Shown: in pieces, positions 16,631-25,688 of the stretch
Layout of the letters: every line of letters begins with the position of its first letter
Position numbering within the stretch: the first letter of the stretch is position 1
NCBI GenBank assembly: GCA_036500225.1
Contig: DASYCJ010000055.1
Location: forward strand, 18,969-82,968
DNA: 64,000 nucleotides
Direction: 5' to 3'
DNA from: DASUBN01 sp036500225
Lineage (GTDB): Bacteria > Pseudomonadota > Gammaproteobacteria > Natronospirales > REEB76
The notes under the pieces: model-generated
Seen by the model: the letters and a program-made list of their open reading frames with translations, nothing else
What the model was told of the DNA's origin: nothing
The model's database searches: none
Translations under genes and position numbers: made by a program

Positions 16631-18461
16631 CCTCGTAGAGCTTCTCGTCTGCCGCCGCGATCAATGCATCCACGTCGTATGACGGCGGTCCCGCCGCCAC
16701 ACCCACACTCAAGGTGACCGTGAGGCCAGGCTGCAGCTTGGCCCAGTCGTATTCTTCGACCTGTTTGCGGATCTTCTCGCATACCGCCAGGGCGTTCTCC
16801 TTGGCGGTCTCCGGGAAGCACAGCAGAAACTCCTCACCGCCGTAGCGGGCGATGATGTCGATGGAGCGGCATTGGGTGCGCAGGATGTTGGCGATGGTGC
16901 GCAGCACATCGTCACCCACCATATGCGAGTGCTGGTCGTTGACGCCCTTGAAACGGTCGACGTCTGCCATGGCGAGTGCGATCTGGCGGTTGTAGCGTTC
17001 GGCGCGCTTCACCTCGAAGTCCAGACGGCTGTCGAGATAACGACGGTTATAGAGGCCGGTCAGACCATCCTCGCGGCTCTGGCGTTCCAGCTCCGAGGCT
17101 TGCTGCTGCAAGCGGCCCAGCAACTCCTCCTTCTCGCGGTTGGCGCTACGCAGTGATTCCGTGAGGGCGTGCAGCTCGTCTTTCTGCAGCGCCAGATCGT
17201 GGGTGCGTTCCACCACGCGCCGTTCCAGCTCGTTGCGGCCCTGGTCCAGTTCCTGGAACAAGCGCGCATTGGCGATGGCCACTGCCACTTGGCCCGCGAA
17301 GGTCAGCACCAGCTCGAACTGGGAGTCGCTGAACATGTAGGGGATGTAGCCCTGCACCGAGAGCACGCCCAGCACCCGCTCCCGGTAGGTGATGGGCACG
17401 GCGATGAAGGATTGGGTCTGGGGCGTATCGCCGATGTGAATCATCATGCTCTTGAACTCGCTTTCGTCCGAGTTCCAATCGCGGATGAACACCGGTTTGT
17501 TGCTGGACACCACCCAACTCAGCACGCCCTCGCCCAGGCGGCGGCGGCGAGCGGTCTGCCGACCGCTGCGGTTGTGGTGCAGACGGATATCCAGCTCGCG
17601 AGTGGATTCATCATAGAGCGCGAGCATGAAGGAATCTGATTCCAGCAGGCCCTTGCTCTCGCGGAAGATCAGTTCGATGAGATCGTCCAGCACCAATGCG
17701 CCGGATACGGCGCGGCCCACGCGATTCAGGGCCTCCAGTTCGTCCCTCTTCACGGCCAGGGTGGTCTGGGTGTCGGCGATGTGCTTGACGATCCAGATGA
17801 TGAGGAACAACACCACCAGGAACAGCCAGAACACCGGCGTCTCGAGCCGGTTGTAGACCAGCGCCGTGAACACCGCCAGCGGCACCGCAGCGATGTCCAC
17901 CGCGAAACTGAACACACCGAAGGCCTTGCGCCAATCGAAGCCTTCCATCCAGGCGATCACCGCCACGAAGCAGGTGTTGAGTCCCTGCATCATGAACGCC
18001 AGCACCAGCAGGATCAGCGCATCGTGCAGGTCGAGTTGAGTCAAGGGCACGTGACCGCCGAACTCCTGATACAGGCCGCCGGTGATCAGCATCAGGATGA
18101 TGATCATCCCGGAATTGTGGAAGGCGCGCAGGAACGTGAGGCGCATGTCCTGGCCGCGGTTCGCGCCCCACGGGAGGAACGGCCAGATCACGGAAGAGAT
18201 GCCGGCGATCCAGGCGGCCGGCAGTGTGCCGAAGATGAGGATGCTGGAAATCTGTACCACCCGGTCCAGCGACACGTGACCCACGTGCGGCGCCGGGAAA
18301 CCGAACAACACCACCACGATGCCGAAAAGGGTGAAGCCCACCACCGCCGCCACATTGCCGATCTCAAGTTGTGCGTGCACCGACAGATAGATGAGCAAGC
18401 CGAAGCCCGTTGCAGCAAGCAGCAATGCGTAAACCACCGAGACTTGGCGTGCGTTCTTCAT
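16596..18461 (-). CDS. Membrane GAF-GGDEF diguanylate cyclase
   Basis: The protein has 621 residues. Seven to eight hydrophobic segments in residues 8-235 form a MASE-like membrane sensor. A GAF domain follows (about 250-395: ALVLDDLIELIF..., IAVPITYRERVLGVLSVQGY), then a coiled coil (about 395-450, rich in E/R/L) and a GGDEF domain with GGEEF at 541-545. An RSID motif five residues before it is the product-inhibition I-site, so feedback control is expected. It makes c-di-GMP in response to a membrane or small-molecule signal. It is divergent from the lipoprotein gene at 18610 and overlaps the 3' end of the PAS-GGDEF-EAL gene. Confidence 0.93.
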   Translation of the reverse strand: MKNARQVSVVYALLLAATGFGLLIYLSVHAQLEIGNVAAVVGFTLFGIVVVLFGFPAPHVGHVSLDRVVQISSILIFGTLPAAWIAGISSVIWPFLPWGANRGQDMRLTFLRAFHNSGMIIILMLITGGLYQEFGGHVPLTQLDLHDALILLVLAFMMQGLNTCFVAVIAWMEGFDWRKAFGVFSFAVDIAAVPLAVFTALVYNRLETPVFWLFLVVLFLIIWIVKHIADTQTTLAVKRDELEALNRVGRAVSGALVLDDLIELIFRESKGLLESDSFMLALYDESTRELDIRLHHNRSGRQTARRRRLGEGVLSWVVSSNKPVFIRDWNSDESEFKSMMIHIGDTPQTQSFIAVPITYRERVLGVLSVQGYIPYMFSDSQFELVLTFAGQVAVAIANARLFQELDQGRNELERRVVERTHDLALQKDELHALTESLRSANREKEELLGRLQQQASELERQSREDGLTGLYNRRYLDSRLDFEVKRAERYNRQIALAMADVDRFKGVNDQHSHMVGDDVLRTIANILRTQCRSIDIIARYGGEEFLLCFPETAKENALAVCEKIRKQVEEYDWAKLQPGLTVTLSVGVAAGPPSYDVDALIAAADEKLYEAKRGGRNRVCA

Positions 18462-18529
18462 GTGAGGCGTGAAGTTCGTCCTATTGGAGCCCAGTTTTCA
18501 CATAGCGCCGGATGGGGTGCAAGATATTG

Positions 18530-18575
18530 TTTGTATACAAAATGTATTCATGGGAAGTACCCTGATTCTCCCATG
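18530..18575. promoter_or_regulatory. Palindromes in the divergent control region of the cyclase and DUF4136 genes
   Basis: TTTGTATACAAA (18530-18541) is a perfect 12-bp palindrome. CATGGGA (18549-18555) and TCCCATG (18569-18575) form a second, 7-bp inverted repeat with a 13-nt spacer. The region is AT-rich against the genome background. The binding protein is unknown. Confidence 0.4.
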
Positions 18576-18609
18576 CTAGACTCAAATTCAAGCTGCGAGG
18601 CACCCCGCT

Positions 18610-19182
18610 ATGTCCCTTGATTCCAAAGGCTTTTTCCATAAATTCCTGTTACCAATAATCTCCGGTGCCCTTCTGCTCAGCGCCTGTTCCCCCCGGATCT
18701 ACACGGACCAGGACCCGGACGCCAAGCTTGGCGCCTATCACCGCTTCGCCTGGCTCTCGCCACCCCCCTCGCCGGTGCGGGACCCCATCCTCGACAGCCA
18801 GATCCTGGATGGCCGGGTGCATAAGGCCGTGAGCGCCGACCTCAAGAACCGCGGCTACGAAGAAGTGGCGCCGGATGCCAATCCGGATTTCCTGGTCACC
18901 TACCACACCAGCTCCAAGCAGACCCTGCAGAGCACCGGGCCCAGTTTCAGCTTCGGCTTCGTGGACGCTTTCCCCCGCGGCTTCGGCGCCGTGGGCTTCC
19001 CGGTGGGTCCCGACGTGCAGTCCCGCGACGAGGCCACCTTGATGCTGGACGTGCTGGATGGCCAGAGCAAGCGCCTGGTATGGCGCGGCTGGACCACACA
19101 GCTCCTTAACCAAGATAACTACAGCGATTCTTCTGTGACCAGCGCAGTCAAGGACATCTTCGACAAGCTCCCCGCGCACTGA
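18610..19182 (+). CDS. DUF4136-domain lipoprotein
   Basis: This 190-residue protein carries a lipoprotein signal ending LLLSAC (Cys near residue 26). The mature part has the DUF4136 pattern: DPDAKLGAYHRFAWLSP, ILDGRVHKAVSADLKNRGYEEV.PDANPDFLVTYHTS, then DEATLMLDVLDGQSKRLVWRGW. Members are outer-membrane or periplasmic lipoproteins of unknown role, common in Gammaproteobacteria and Bacteroidetes. It is transcribed divergently from the cyclase at 18461, and dinB follows after 19 nt. Confidence 0.87.
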   Translation: MSLDSKGFFHKFLLPIISGALLLSACSPRIYTDQDPDAKLGAYHRFAWLSPPPSPVRDPILDSQILDGRVHKAVSADLKNRGYEEVAPDANPDFLVTYHTSSKQTLQSTGPSFSFGFVDAFPRGFGAVGFPVGPDVQSRDEATLMLDVLDGQSKRLVWRGWTTQLLNQDNYSDSSVTSAVKDIFDKLPAH

Positions 19183-19201
19183 CGTCGCGTCGGATCGCCT
19201 T

Positions 19202-20371
19202 ATGCTGACCGAGCGCCTCATCGCCCACGTGGACATGGACGCCTTCTATGCGTCCGTCGAACAACACGACAACCCTGAGCTGAAAGGCAAAGCTGTCATC
19301 GTCGGCGGCATCGGCAACCGTGGCGTGGTGAGTGCCGCGAGCTACGAAGCGCGCAAGTTCGGGGTGCGTTCCGCCATGCCCATGTACGAGGCGCGCCGCC
19401 GTTGCCCCCAGGGCGTCTATATCCAGGTGCGCATGTCCCGTTACAAAGAAGTCTCGGGGCAGGTGTTCCAAGTGTTCGGCGACTTCACGCCCACCATCCA
19501 GGGACTATCCCTGGACGAAGCCTTCCTGGATCTCTCAGGGGCCATCGGCAGTGAGGATCCCGCAGCCTTGGGCCTGCGCATCAAACAGGCTATCCGCGAG
19601 GCCACCGGACTCACTGCCTCCATCGGCCTCGCACCCAACAAGCTGGTGGCCAAGATCGCCTCCCAGCACTGCAAGCCCGACGGCCTCTTGCACGTGCTAC
19701 CGGATGCCGTGCAAGCCACCCTCGATCCCCTGCCGGTGACGTCCATCTGGGGCATCGGCCCCCGTAGCGGCGAGTCCCTGGCCAAGGCCAGGATCACCAC
19801 CATTCGCGAACTGCGCCACGCTCCGGAAGCCATGCTCAAGGCCCTGTTCGGTTCCCAGGCCCTGCACTACAAGGCGCTGGCCGAAGGCCGCGATGACCGG
19901 CCGGTAGACGGCAGCGGCGGCGAACGCTCCGTGAGCCAGGAGACTACCTTTGAACGAGATCTAAGTGATATCCAGGACCTGGACCCAATCCTGCGCAGGC
20001 TCACAGAGGACCTCTGCCGCATCTTGCGCAAGAACGAGCTGAAGCCCCACACCCTGGTGGTGAAACTGCGGGAAGCAGACTTCACGCGACATACCCGCCA
20101 GCGGCGTTTCACCCCGGCAGACGCGAGTTACGGCGCCCTCTATCCCATCGCCCGGGGCCTCTTGGCCCGCTGGCTGGAAGAGCACCCGCACCGGCGATTG
20201 CGGCTCCTGGGCGTGGGCGCCCGGGACTTCGCCGGTGACGAGCAACAGGACCTGTTCGACGAAGGCCGGGCCCGCCGCGAGCGACTCGAGACCGCCGCCG
20301 ACGCCGTGAGGCAGCGTTTCGGTGCCGAGGCCCTGCACAGAGGCGTATCCTTGGAAGACGACCCGGACTGA
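19202..20371 (+). CDS. dinB: DNA polymerase IV (Y family)
   Basis: This 389-residue error-prone translesion polymerase has the catalytic acidic residues D11 in HVDMDAFYASVE and D105/E106 in LSLDEAFLD. It also shows SYEARKFGVRSAMP, the helix-hairpin-helix region (IWGIGPRSGESLAKA), and a little-finger domain ending in the RLLGVGARDF segment. A C-terminal tail after about 345 contains QQDLFDE, which resembles a beta-clamp-binding motif (QxxLF). No LexA box (CTG-N10-CAG) is obvious in the short upstream gap. It follows the lipoprotein gene by 19 nt and may be read through from it. Confidence 0.95.
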   Translation: MLTERLIAHVDMDAFYASVEQHDNPELKGKAVIVGGIGNRGVVSAASYEARKFGVRSAMPMYEARRRCPQGVYIQVRMSRYKEVSGQVFQVFGDFTPTIQGLSLDEAFLDLSGAIGSEDPAALGLRIKQAIREATGLTASIGLAPNKLVAKIASQHCKPDGLLHVLPDAVQATLDPLPVTSIWGIGPRSGESLAKARITTIRELRHAPEAMLKALFGSQALHYKALAEGRDDRPVDGSGGERSVSQETTFERDLSDIQDLDPILRRLTEDLCRILRKNELKPHTLVVKLREADFTRHTRQRRFTPADASYGALYPIARGLLARWLEEHPHRRLRLLGVGARDFAGDEQQDLFDEGRARRERLETAADAVRQRFGAEALHRGVSLEDDPD

Positions 20372-20382
20372 CTCCCACGCCC

Positions 20383-21960
20383 ATGTACGCCAGCTATTTC
20401 GGTCTCAACGACAATCCGTTCGCCATCACGCCGGACCCGCGCTTCCTGTTCCTGTCGGCGCGGCATACGGAAGCCCTGGCGCACCTCCTATATGGTGTCA
20501 CCGAGAGCGGAGGCTTCATCCAGCTCACGGGCGAAGTGGGTACCGGCAAAACCACCCTAGTGCGTACCCTTCTGGAGAAGCTGCCGGACAATGTGGACGC
20601 GGCGCTGATCATCAACCCGCGCGTCTCAGTGCTGGAGTTCCTGCGTAGCATCTGCCGGGAACTGGACATCGATTGGAAGCAGGATCAGACCTCCCAGGAC
20701 CTCATCGACACCCTCAACGCACACCTGCTGCAGGCCCACGAGAAGGGTCGGCGCGTGGTGCTGATCGTGGATGAGGCTCAAGGCCTGTCCGCAGAAGTAC
20801 TCGAACAAGTGCGGCTCTTGACCAACCTCGAGACCCGCGAACAGAAACTCTTGCAGATCATCCTGGTGGGGCAGCCGGAATTGCGGGAACTCCTGGCACG
20901 CAACGAACTGCGCCAGCTCGCGCAACGCATCACCGGCCGTTATCATCTGACGCCTCTCTCCGCCGCCGAGACCGGTGCCTATGTAAACCATCGGCTCACG
21001 GTGTCCGGCGCGATGGCGCCGATCTTTACCCACGCGGCACTCAAGCGCCTGCAACGCATCAGTACCGGCATCCCGCGGCTCATCAACATCATCTGCGACC
21101 GGGCCCTGCTGGGTGCCTACACCCAGGAACTGCGCCAAGTGGACGCAGCTCTGGTGAAGCGCGCGGCCCACGAGGTACTGGGAGAGGCTCCGCGCCCGCA
21201 TCGCTCCTGGCGTCCGGCTCTACTCATCGGTCTCGCGGTGCTGGCCGCCTCCGCCGCAGGTGCTGCGCTCTGGACCTGGACGCCGACCACGGCAGCTGTC
21301 GCGGTACAGCCGCCCGCACCGGCCAAGCCCGCAGCTCCCGACCTCGCGACCTGGCTCAGCGATGCCGCCCACCGCAGCGACACGGACGCCGCTTTCGGCA
21401 GCCTGTTCTCCCTGTGGGGCGCCAGCTACAGCACCAGCGCGGACGGCAGTGCCTGCCGCGAGGCCGAGGATGCAGGCCTGCGCTGCTTATATAGACGCGG
21501 TACCTGGAACAACCTGCGGGGCTTCGACCTGCCGGCCATCGTCACCCTCACGGACGCCGGCGGTGCCGCCCATCAATTGGTCATGACTCATATAGATGAC
21601 AGCAGCGTCACCCTCAAGGCCGGCTCCGCCAGTGCCCGATTCCCTTTAAGTGAAGTGGAACCCCTCTGGTACGGCGAGTTCCTGATCCTGTGGCGGCCTG
21701 ATGCCCACGCCCAGCACCCCCTCGCCCCCGGTATGAGTGGCAGCGGGGTGATGTGGTTGCGCTCGCAGCTCGCGGCCCTACAGCTCATCCACGACTCCGG
21801 CAGCCCCCAGTACGACGCGGAACTCACCACGGCGGTGAAACGCTTCCAGGCACAGGAACACATGCAGGTGGATGGCATCGCAGGCGAAGAGACCCTGGTG
21901 CGGCTGTCCACGGCCCTGGCCACGCCCGGCACGCCGCTCCTGGCCTCGGGAGTGCGCTGA
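20383..21960 (+). CDS. gspA: ExeA/GspA-type ATPase with peptidoglycan-binding domain
   Basis: The protein has 525 residues. An N-terminal AAA ATPase (MYASYFGLNDNPFAITPDPRF start typical of ExeA) carries Walker A GEVGTGKTT (about 50-58) and Walker B VVLIVDEAQ (about 125). A single membrane segment lies near 267-287. A periplasmic region follows that resembles the C39-like domain of GspA, then a peptidoglycan-binding domain (about 455-515, VKRFQAQEHMQVDGIAGEETL). In Aeromonas the ExeA-ExeB complex uses ATP to assemble the type II secretin through the cell wall. gspB follows with a 1-nt overlap, supporting this role. The rest of the secretion system is not in the window. Confidence 0.92.
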   Translation: MYASYFGLNDNPFAITPDPRFLFLSARHTEALAHLLYGVTESGGFIQLTGEVGTGKTTLVRTLLEKLPDNVDAALIINPRVSVLEFLRSICRELDIDWKQDQTSQDLIDTLNAHLLQAHEKGRRVVLIVDEAQGLSAEVLEQVRLLTNLETREQKLLQIILVGQPELRELLARNELRQLAQRITGRYHLTPLSAAETGAYVNHRLTVSGAMAPIFTHAALKRLQRISTGIPRLINIICDRALLGAYTQELRQVDAALVKRAAHEVLGEAPRPHRSWRPALLIGLAVLAASAAGAALWTWTPTTAAVAVQPPAPAKPAAPDLATWLSDAAHRSDTDAAFGSLFSLWGASYSTSADGSACREAEDAGLRCLYRRGTWNNLRGFDLPAIVTLTDAGGAAHQLVMTHIDDSSVTLKAGSASARFPLSEVEPLWYGEFLILWRPDAHAQHPLAPGMSGSGVMWLRSQLAALQLIHDSGSPQYDAELTTAVKRFQAQEHMQVDGIAGEETLVRLSTALATPGTPLLASGVR

Positions 21961-22607
21961 TGTCGCTTATCCTCGACGCGCTGCGCAAATCCGAACGCAC
22001 CCGGCAACAAAGCCTGACGGGACAGCTCGGCGTCGCCGAGACACCGACGGGTCCAGGTCGTGTGCCGGTGCCCTGGGTGACGCTCATCGGCATCTTACTG
22101 GCGGCGAATGCCCTGCTGCTTTACTTCGTCTGGCCCCGTACCCCGGCACCCGCGACCGCTGCAGTAGTGCCCGCCGCCGCGGCACCGGCAGCTACAGCGT
22201 ACCGCCCGAGCGTGCGCCCGCTAGCGGAGGAAGCCGGCAGCGACATGGATGCTGCGGTACCCGCTCCAGTGCAGCCGCAAGCTTCAGCACCTACAGCAGC
22301 GGAGATCGGGACCCCGAGCGCCGCCATCGGTCCACCGGTGCAACTGCCGGCTCAGACGGCGGCGGCGGACACGTCGTCTTTCACCACCTTCGATGCCTTG
22401 CCCGCGGAAATACGCTCCGCCCTGCCGGCGCTGCATATGGACGTGCACGGTTACGTGGGGAATGCCAAGGACCGTTTCGTGGTCATAAACCTCAAGCAAT
22501 ACCACATCGGAGATGTCCTAGATGAGGGTCCGACCCTCAAAGACATCATTCCGCAGGGTGCGGTGCTGGTGTTCCGCGGCACCACTTTCCTGTTACCTGC
22601 TTACTAG
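21960..22607 (+). CDS. gspB: General secretion pathway protein B (GspB/ExeB)
   Basis: This is a 215-residue protein starting at the ATG at 21960, which shares its A with the gspA stop; the MSLILDALRKSERTRQ start is diagnostic of the family. A single membrane segment at about 38-57 (PWVTLIGILLAANALLLYFVW) is followed by an Ala/Pro-rich linker. The C-terminal periplasmic domain (about 140-215, IRSALPALHMDVHGYVGNAKDRFVVIN...) ends GAVLVFRGTTFLLP. It works with GspA to insert and position the type II secretin. Confidence 0.93.
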   Translation: MSLILDALRKSERTRQQSLTGQLGVAETPTGPGRVPVPWVTLIGILLAANALLLYFVWPRTPAPATAAVVPAAAAPAATAYRPSVRPLAEEAGSDMDAAVPAPVQPQASAPTAAEIGTPSAAIGPPVQLPAQTAAADTSSFTTFDALPAEIRSALPALHMDVHGYVGNAKDRFVVINLKQYHIGDVLDEGPTLKDIIPQGAVLVFRGTTFLLPAY

Positions 22608-22637
22608 AAAGACGACTCTCAACCGAAGGGGATCAGC

Positions 22638-24239
22638 ATGCGTACTTGCCTGACCGTGTTCCTGTTGACGACACTGCCCTTGATGGCGTTCGCGGCAGCG
22701 ACGCCGCAGTTCGACGAAGGCAACATCCGCTCCACCATCAAGACCCTGTCCTCGGACGAGTTCGGCGGCCGGGCACCCGGCAGCCAGGGCGAACAGCTCA
22801 CGACCGAGTACATCAGCGCTGAATACAAGAAGTACGGCCTCACGCCGGCCGCCGGCGATTCCTATCTGCAATCCGTGCCCATGAAGCAGATCACTGCCAA
22901 TCCCCATACCGAACTCGACGTCAGCGGCGGTGCCACGCCCCTCAAGTTCGCCTACGGCGACGACATGGTGGTGAGCTCGCCGCGTACCGACGCGACCGTG
23001 ACGCTCAAGGACAGCCCGCTGGTGTTCGTGGGTTACGGCATCGTGGCGCCGGAATACAAGTGGAACGATTACGCGGGCCTGGATGTGAAGGGCAAGACCG
23101 TGGTGGTACTGGTGAACGACCCCGGCCACGTGGACCCGAAGCTCTTCGATGGCAAGGCCATGACCTACTACGGCCGCTGGACCTATAAATACGAGGAAGC
23201 CGCGCGCCAGGGTGCCGCTGCGATCCTCATCGTGCATGACACCGAGCCCGCGGGTTATCCCTGGGAAGTGGTGCACGGCAGCTGGACCGGCCCCCTCGAG
23301 GAGTTACAGCCGGAAGGCAGCTACCAGCTTGCCATCCAGGGTTGGGTCACCCACGATTCCGCCGAGAAGATGTTCGCTGCCGCTGGCATGAAGTTCGACG
23401 AAGCCATGGCCGCCGCGGCCAAGCCCGGCTTCAAGGCCATCCCCCTGAAACTCGACGCGAGCCTCGCCCTGCATGACGTCGTGAAAGACATCGTCTCCCA
23501 CAACGTGGTGGGACTGGTGAAAGGCAGCAGCCATCCCGAGAACGTGGTGGTCTACTCCGCTCACTGGGATCACTTAGGCATGCGCACCGGAGCTGACGGC
23601 AAGCCCGAGACCTTCCACGGTGCCATCGACAACGGTTCCGGCATCGCCGGCCTACTGGAGATCGCGCGGCTGACGGCGCAGTCGAAGCCGCAACGCAGCG
23701 TACTGTTCCTCGCCACCACCTCTGAGGAACAAGGCTTGCTGGGTGCGGCGTACTACGTAGCCCATCCCCTGTTCAAACTCGGCCATACCGTGGCCGACCT
23801 CAACATGGATGTACTGGACACTTACGGCAAGACTCGCGACGTGACCGTGCGTGGGCGCTTCATGTCCGGCGTGGACGACGTGTTCCAGGCCCAGGCCAAG
23901 AAACTCGGTCTGGCCGTGGAACAGGACTCGGATCCGGCCAAGGGCATGTACTTCCGTGCCGACCACTTCGAGTTCGCCAAGGCCGGCGTACCGGCCATGA
24001 GCATTGCCCTCGGCACCGACTATGTGGGTCATCCCGCCGGCTGGGGCCTGGAGCAGCAGCACGCCTACACCGCCAACCGCTATCACAAGCCCGCAGACGT
24101 GTATGAGCCGGGCTGGGACCTGGCCGGCATGCTGCAGCAACTGCAACTCATGTATCTCACCGGGCAGGCCCTGGCAGATGATGACCAGTGGCCTGCCTGG
24201 AAGCCCGGCGTGCCCTTCGCCGCCAAACGCGCCAATTGA
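22638..24239 (+). CDS. Exported M28-family zinc peptidase with PA domain
   Basis: This 533-residue protein has a signal peptide (MRTCLTVFLLTTLPLMAFAAA). The M28 aminopeptidase core has the zinc ligands expected for the family: His in VYSAHWDHLG, Asp in GAIDNGSGIAG, the catalytic/zinc Glu pair in TTSEEQGLLG, Asp in ADLNMDVLD, and a late His in RADHFEFAKAGVP. An inserted protease-associated domain lies at about 115-275 (LVFVGYGIVAPEYKWNDYAGLDVKGK). It is a secreted or periplasmic aminopeptidase or carboxypeptidase for peptide scavenging. Its proximity to gspAB fits type II export, though that is inference. A strong terminator follows. Confidence 0.93.
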   Translation: MRTCLTVFLLTTLPLMAFAAATPQFDEGNIRSTIKTLSSDEFGGRAPGSQGEQLTTEYISAEYKKYGLTPAAGDSYLQSVPMKQITANPHTELDVSGGATPLKFAYGDDMVVSSPRTDATVTLKDSPLVFVGYGIVAPEYKWNDYAGLDVKGKTVVVLVNDPGHVDPKLFDGKAMTYYGRWTYKYEEAARQGAAAILIVHDTEPAGYPWEVVHGSWTGPLEELQPEGSYQLAIQGWVTHDSAEKMFAAAGMKFDEAMAAAAKPGFKAIPLKLDASLALHDVVKDIVSHNVVGLVKGSSHPENVVVYSAHWDHLGMRTGADGKPETFHGAIDNGSGIAGLLEIARLTAQSKPQRSVLFLATTSEEQGLLGAAYYVAHPLFKLGHTVADLNMDVLDTYGKTRDVTVRGRFMSGVDDVFQAQAKKLGLAVEQDSDPAKGMYFRADHFEFAKAGVPAMSIALGTDYVGHPAGWGLEQQHAYTANRYHKPADVYEPGWDLAGMLQQLQLMYLTGQALADDDQWPAWKPGVPFAAKRAN

Positions 24240-24246
24240 GGCAGCT

Positions 24247-24284
24247 TCGACCTCGGCGGCGGTACCGCCGCCGAGGTCGATTTT
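24247..24284 (+). terminator. Strong intrinsic terminator after the M28 peptidase
   Basis: Positions 24247-24280 are a perfect 34-bp palindrome (17-bp arms, GC-rich, central GGTACC) followed by TTTT (24281-24284). The stem begins 7 nt after the peptidase stop codon. Confidence 0.88.
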
Positions 24285-24401
24285 GAGGCTGTTTACCGGC
24301 CTTTTCCGCCTGTGCTATCCCGCACCGCCAGCGATATGTAGAATCCGAACACACCGGCAGCCTCAGTCCGCTGTCCGAACTATTCCTATAACAAGCCGCC
24401 C

Positions 24402-25682
24402 ATGCACATCCTGATCGTCGATCACTCCAAGGTGGTGCGCACCGTCTGGAACAAGATGGTCGCCGACCTCGGGCACCAGAGCCTGACCGTGGCCAGCGCC
24501 GAGGAAGCCATGGGCGTGGTGCAGGGCCAGGAAGTTGAGTTCATCTGCGCTTCGCTCTCGCTGCCCGGCGAGAACGGCATCGACCTCTGCCGCCAGATCC
24601 GCGCCCTGCCCAAGCACCACAAGACACCCTTCATCCTGCTCACCTCGACCCAGGATAAGACCCTGCGCCAGGAAGCCTTCGAGGCCGGCGTCACCGAGAT
24701 CCAAGAGAAGATGGACAAGGAACAGCTGGAGGCACGCCTCAAGCAGTACCTATCCGAGGAACAGCAGGAACTCACCGGCCGGGTGCTGTACATCGAGGAC
24801 AGCATGGTGGCGGCGCACATCATGATCAAGATCCTGCGTCATATGAACCTGCAGGTGGATCACTTCCGCAGCGCTGACGAGGCGCTGGCCTCCTTCGAGA
24901 AGTACGATTACGACCTGATCGTGAGCGACATCCTCTTGGAGGGCGTGATGAGCGGCGTGGGCCTGGTGAACCGGGTGCGCAGCTACCTCTCGGACAAGCG
25001 CCGCGTGCCGGTGCTGGCGCTTTCTGGCATGGACGAGACCTCACGGCGCATCGAACTCTTTCGCCTCGGCGTCAACGACTACATCGCCAAGCCGCCGGTG
25101 GAGGAGGAAGTGCGCGCTCGCGTGCGCAACCTCATCTTCAGCAAGCAGCTCTTCGACCGGGTGCAGGCGCAGTCGCGTCAGCTCTACCAGCTCGCCATGC
25201 AGGACCCGCTCACCAGCCTCTACAACCGTACCGGCCTGAACGAGTTCGGCATGCGCTTCTTCACCGAGGCGAACGAGCTCGATACGCCCTTGAGCCTGCT
25301 CATCATCGACCTGGACCACTTCAAGAATATCAACGACAGCCATGGCCATACCACCGGCGACCAAGCTTTGGCCAGGGTGGGCGAGATGCTGAAACAGTCC
25401 TGCCGCGAAGGCGACCTGGCAGCGCGGGTAGGTGGCGAGGAGTTCATCCTGATCCTGAGCGAGACCGGCGCCGAACAGGCCACGAAGCAGGCAGAGAAGA
25501 TCAGGAAAGATATCGAAAAACTCAAACCCGCCGGCATCGACGTGGCCGCCAGCATCGGTGTGACCTCACGGCCGCTGGGCAAACAGGTGACATTCGACGA
25601 TCTCTTCAAGGTCGCAGACCGCGCCGTCTATGAAGCCAAGAACCAGGGTCGCAACCGCGTGGTGACGATGCTCTTCTCTTGA
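24402..25682 (+). CDS. REC-REC-GGDEF response regulator (diguanylate cyclase)
   Basis: This 426-residue cytoplasmic protein has two receiver domains and a GGDEF domain, a PleD-like layout. REC1 (1-122) keeps the beta1 start ILIVD7H, but the phosphoacceptor position is Ser51 (ICASLSLPGENG), so it cannot be phosphorylated conventionally. REC2 (about 129-250) has an intact site, D176, in LIVSDILLEG, plus the Lys in YIAKPP. GGEEF lies at 344-348 with an REGD I-site five residues before it, implying product inhibition. REC1 probably acts as a dimerisation adaptor. No histidine kinase is adjacent, so it is an orphan regulator here. Confidence 0.94.
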   Translation: MHILIVDHSKVVRTVWNKMVADLGHQSLTVASAEEAMGVVQGQEVEFICASLSLPGENGIDLCRQIRALPKHHKTPFILLTSTQDKTLRQEAFEAGVTEIQEKMDKEQLEARLKQYLSEEQQELTGRVLYIEDSMVAAHIMIKILRHMNLQVDHFRSADEALASFEKYDYDLIVSDILLEGVMSGVGLVNRVRSYLSDKRRVPVLALSGMDETSRRIELFRLGVNDYIAKPPVEEEVRARVRNLIFSKQLFDRVQAQSRQLYQLAMQDPLTSLYNRTGLNEFGMRFFTEANELDTPLSLLIIDLDHFKNINDSHGHTTGDQALARVGEMLKQSCREGDLAARVGGEEFILILSETGAEQATKQAEKIRKDIEKLKPAGIDVAASIGVTSRPLGKQVTFDDLFKVADRAVYEAKNQGRNRVVTMLFS

Positions 25683-25688
25683 TCTTTG

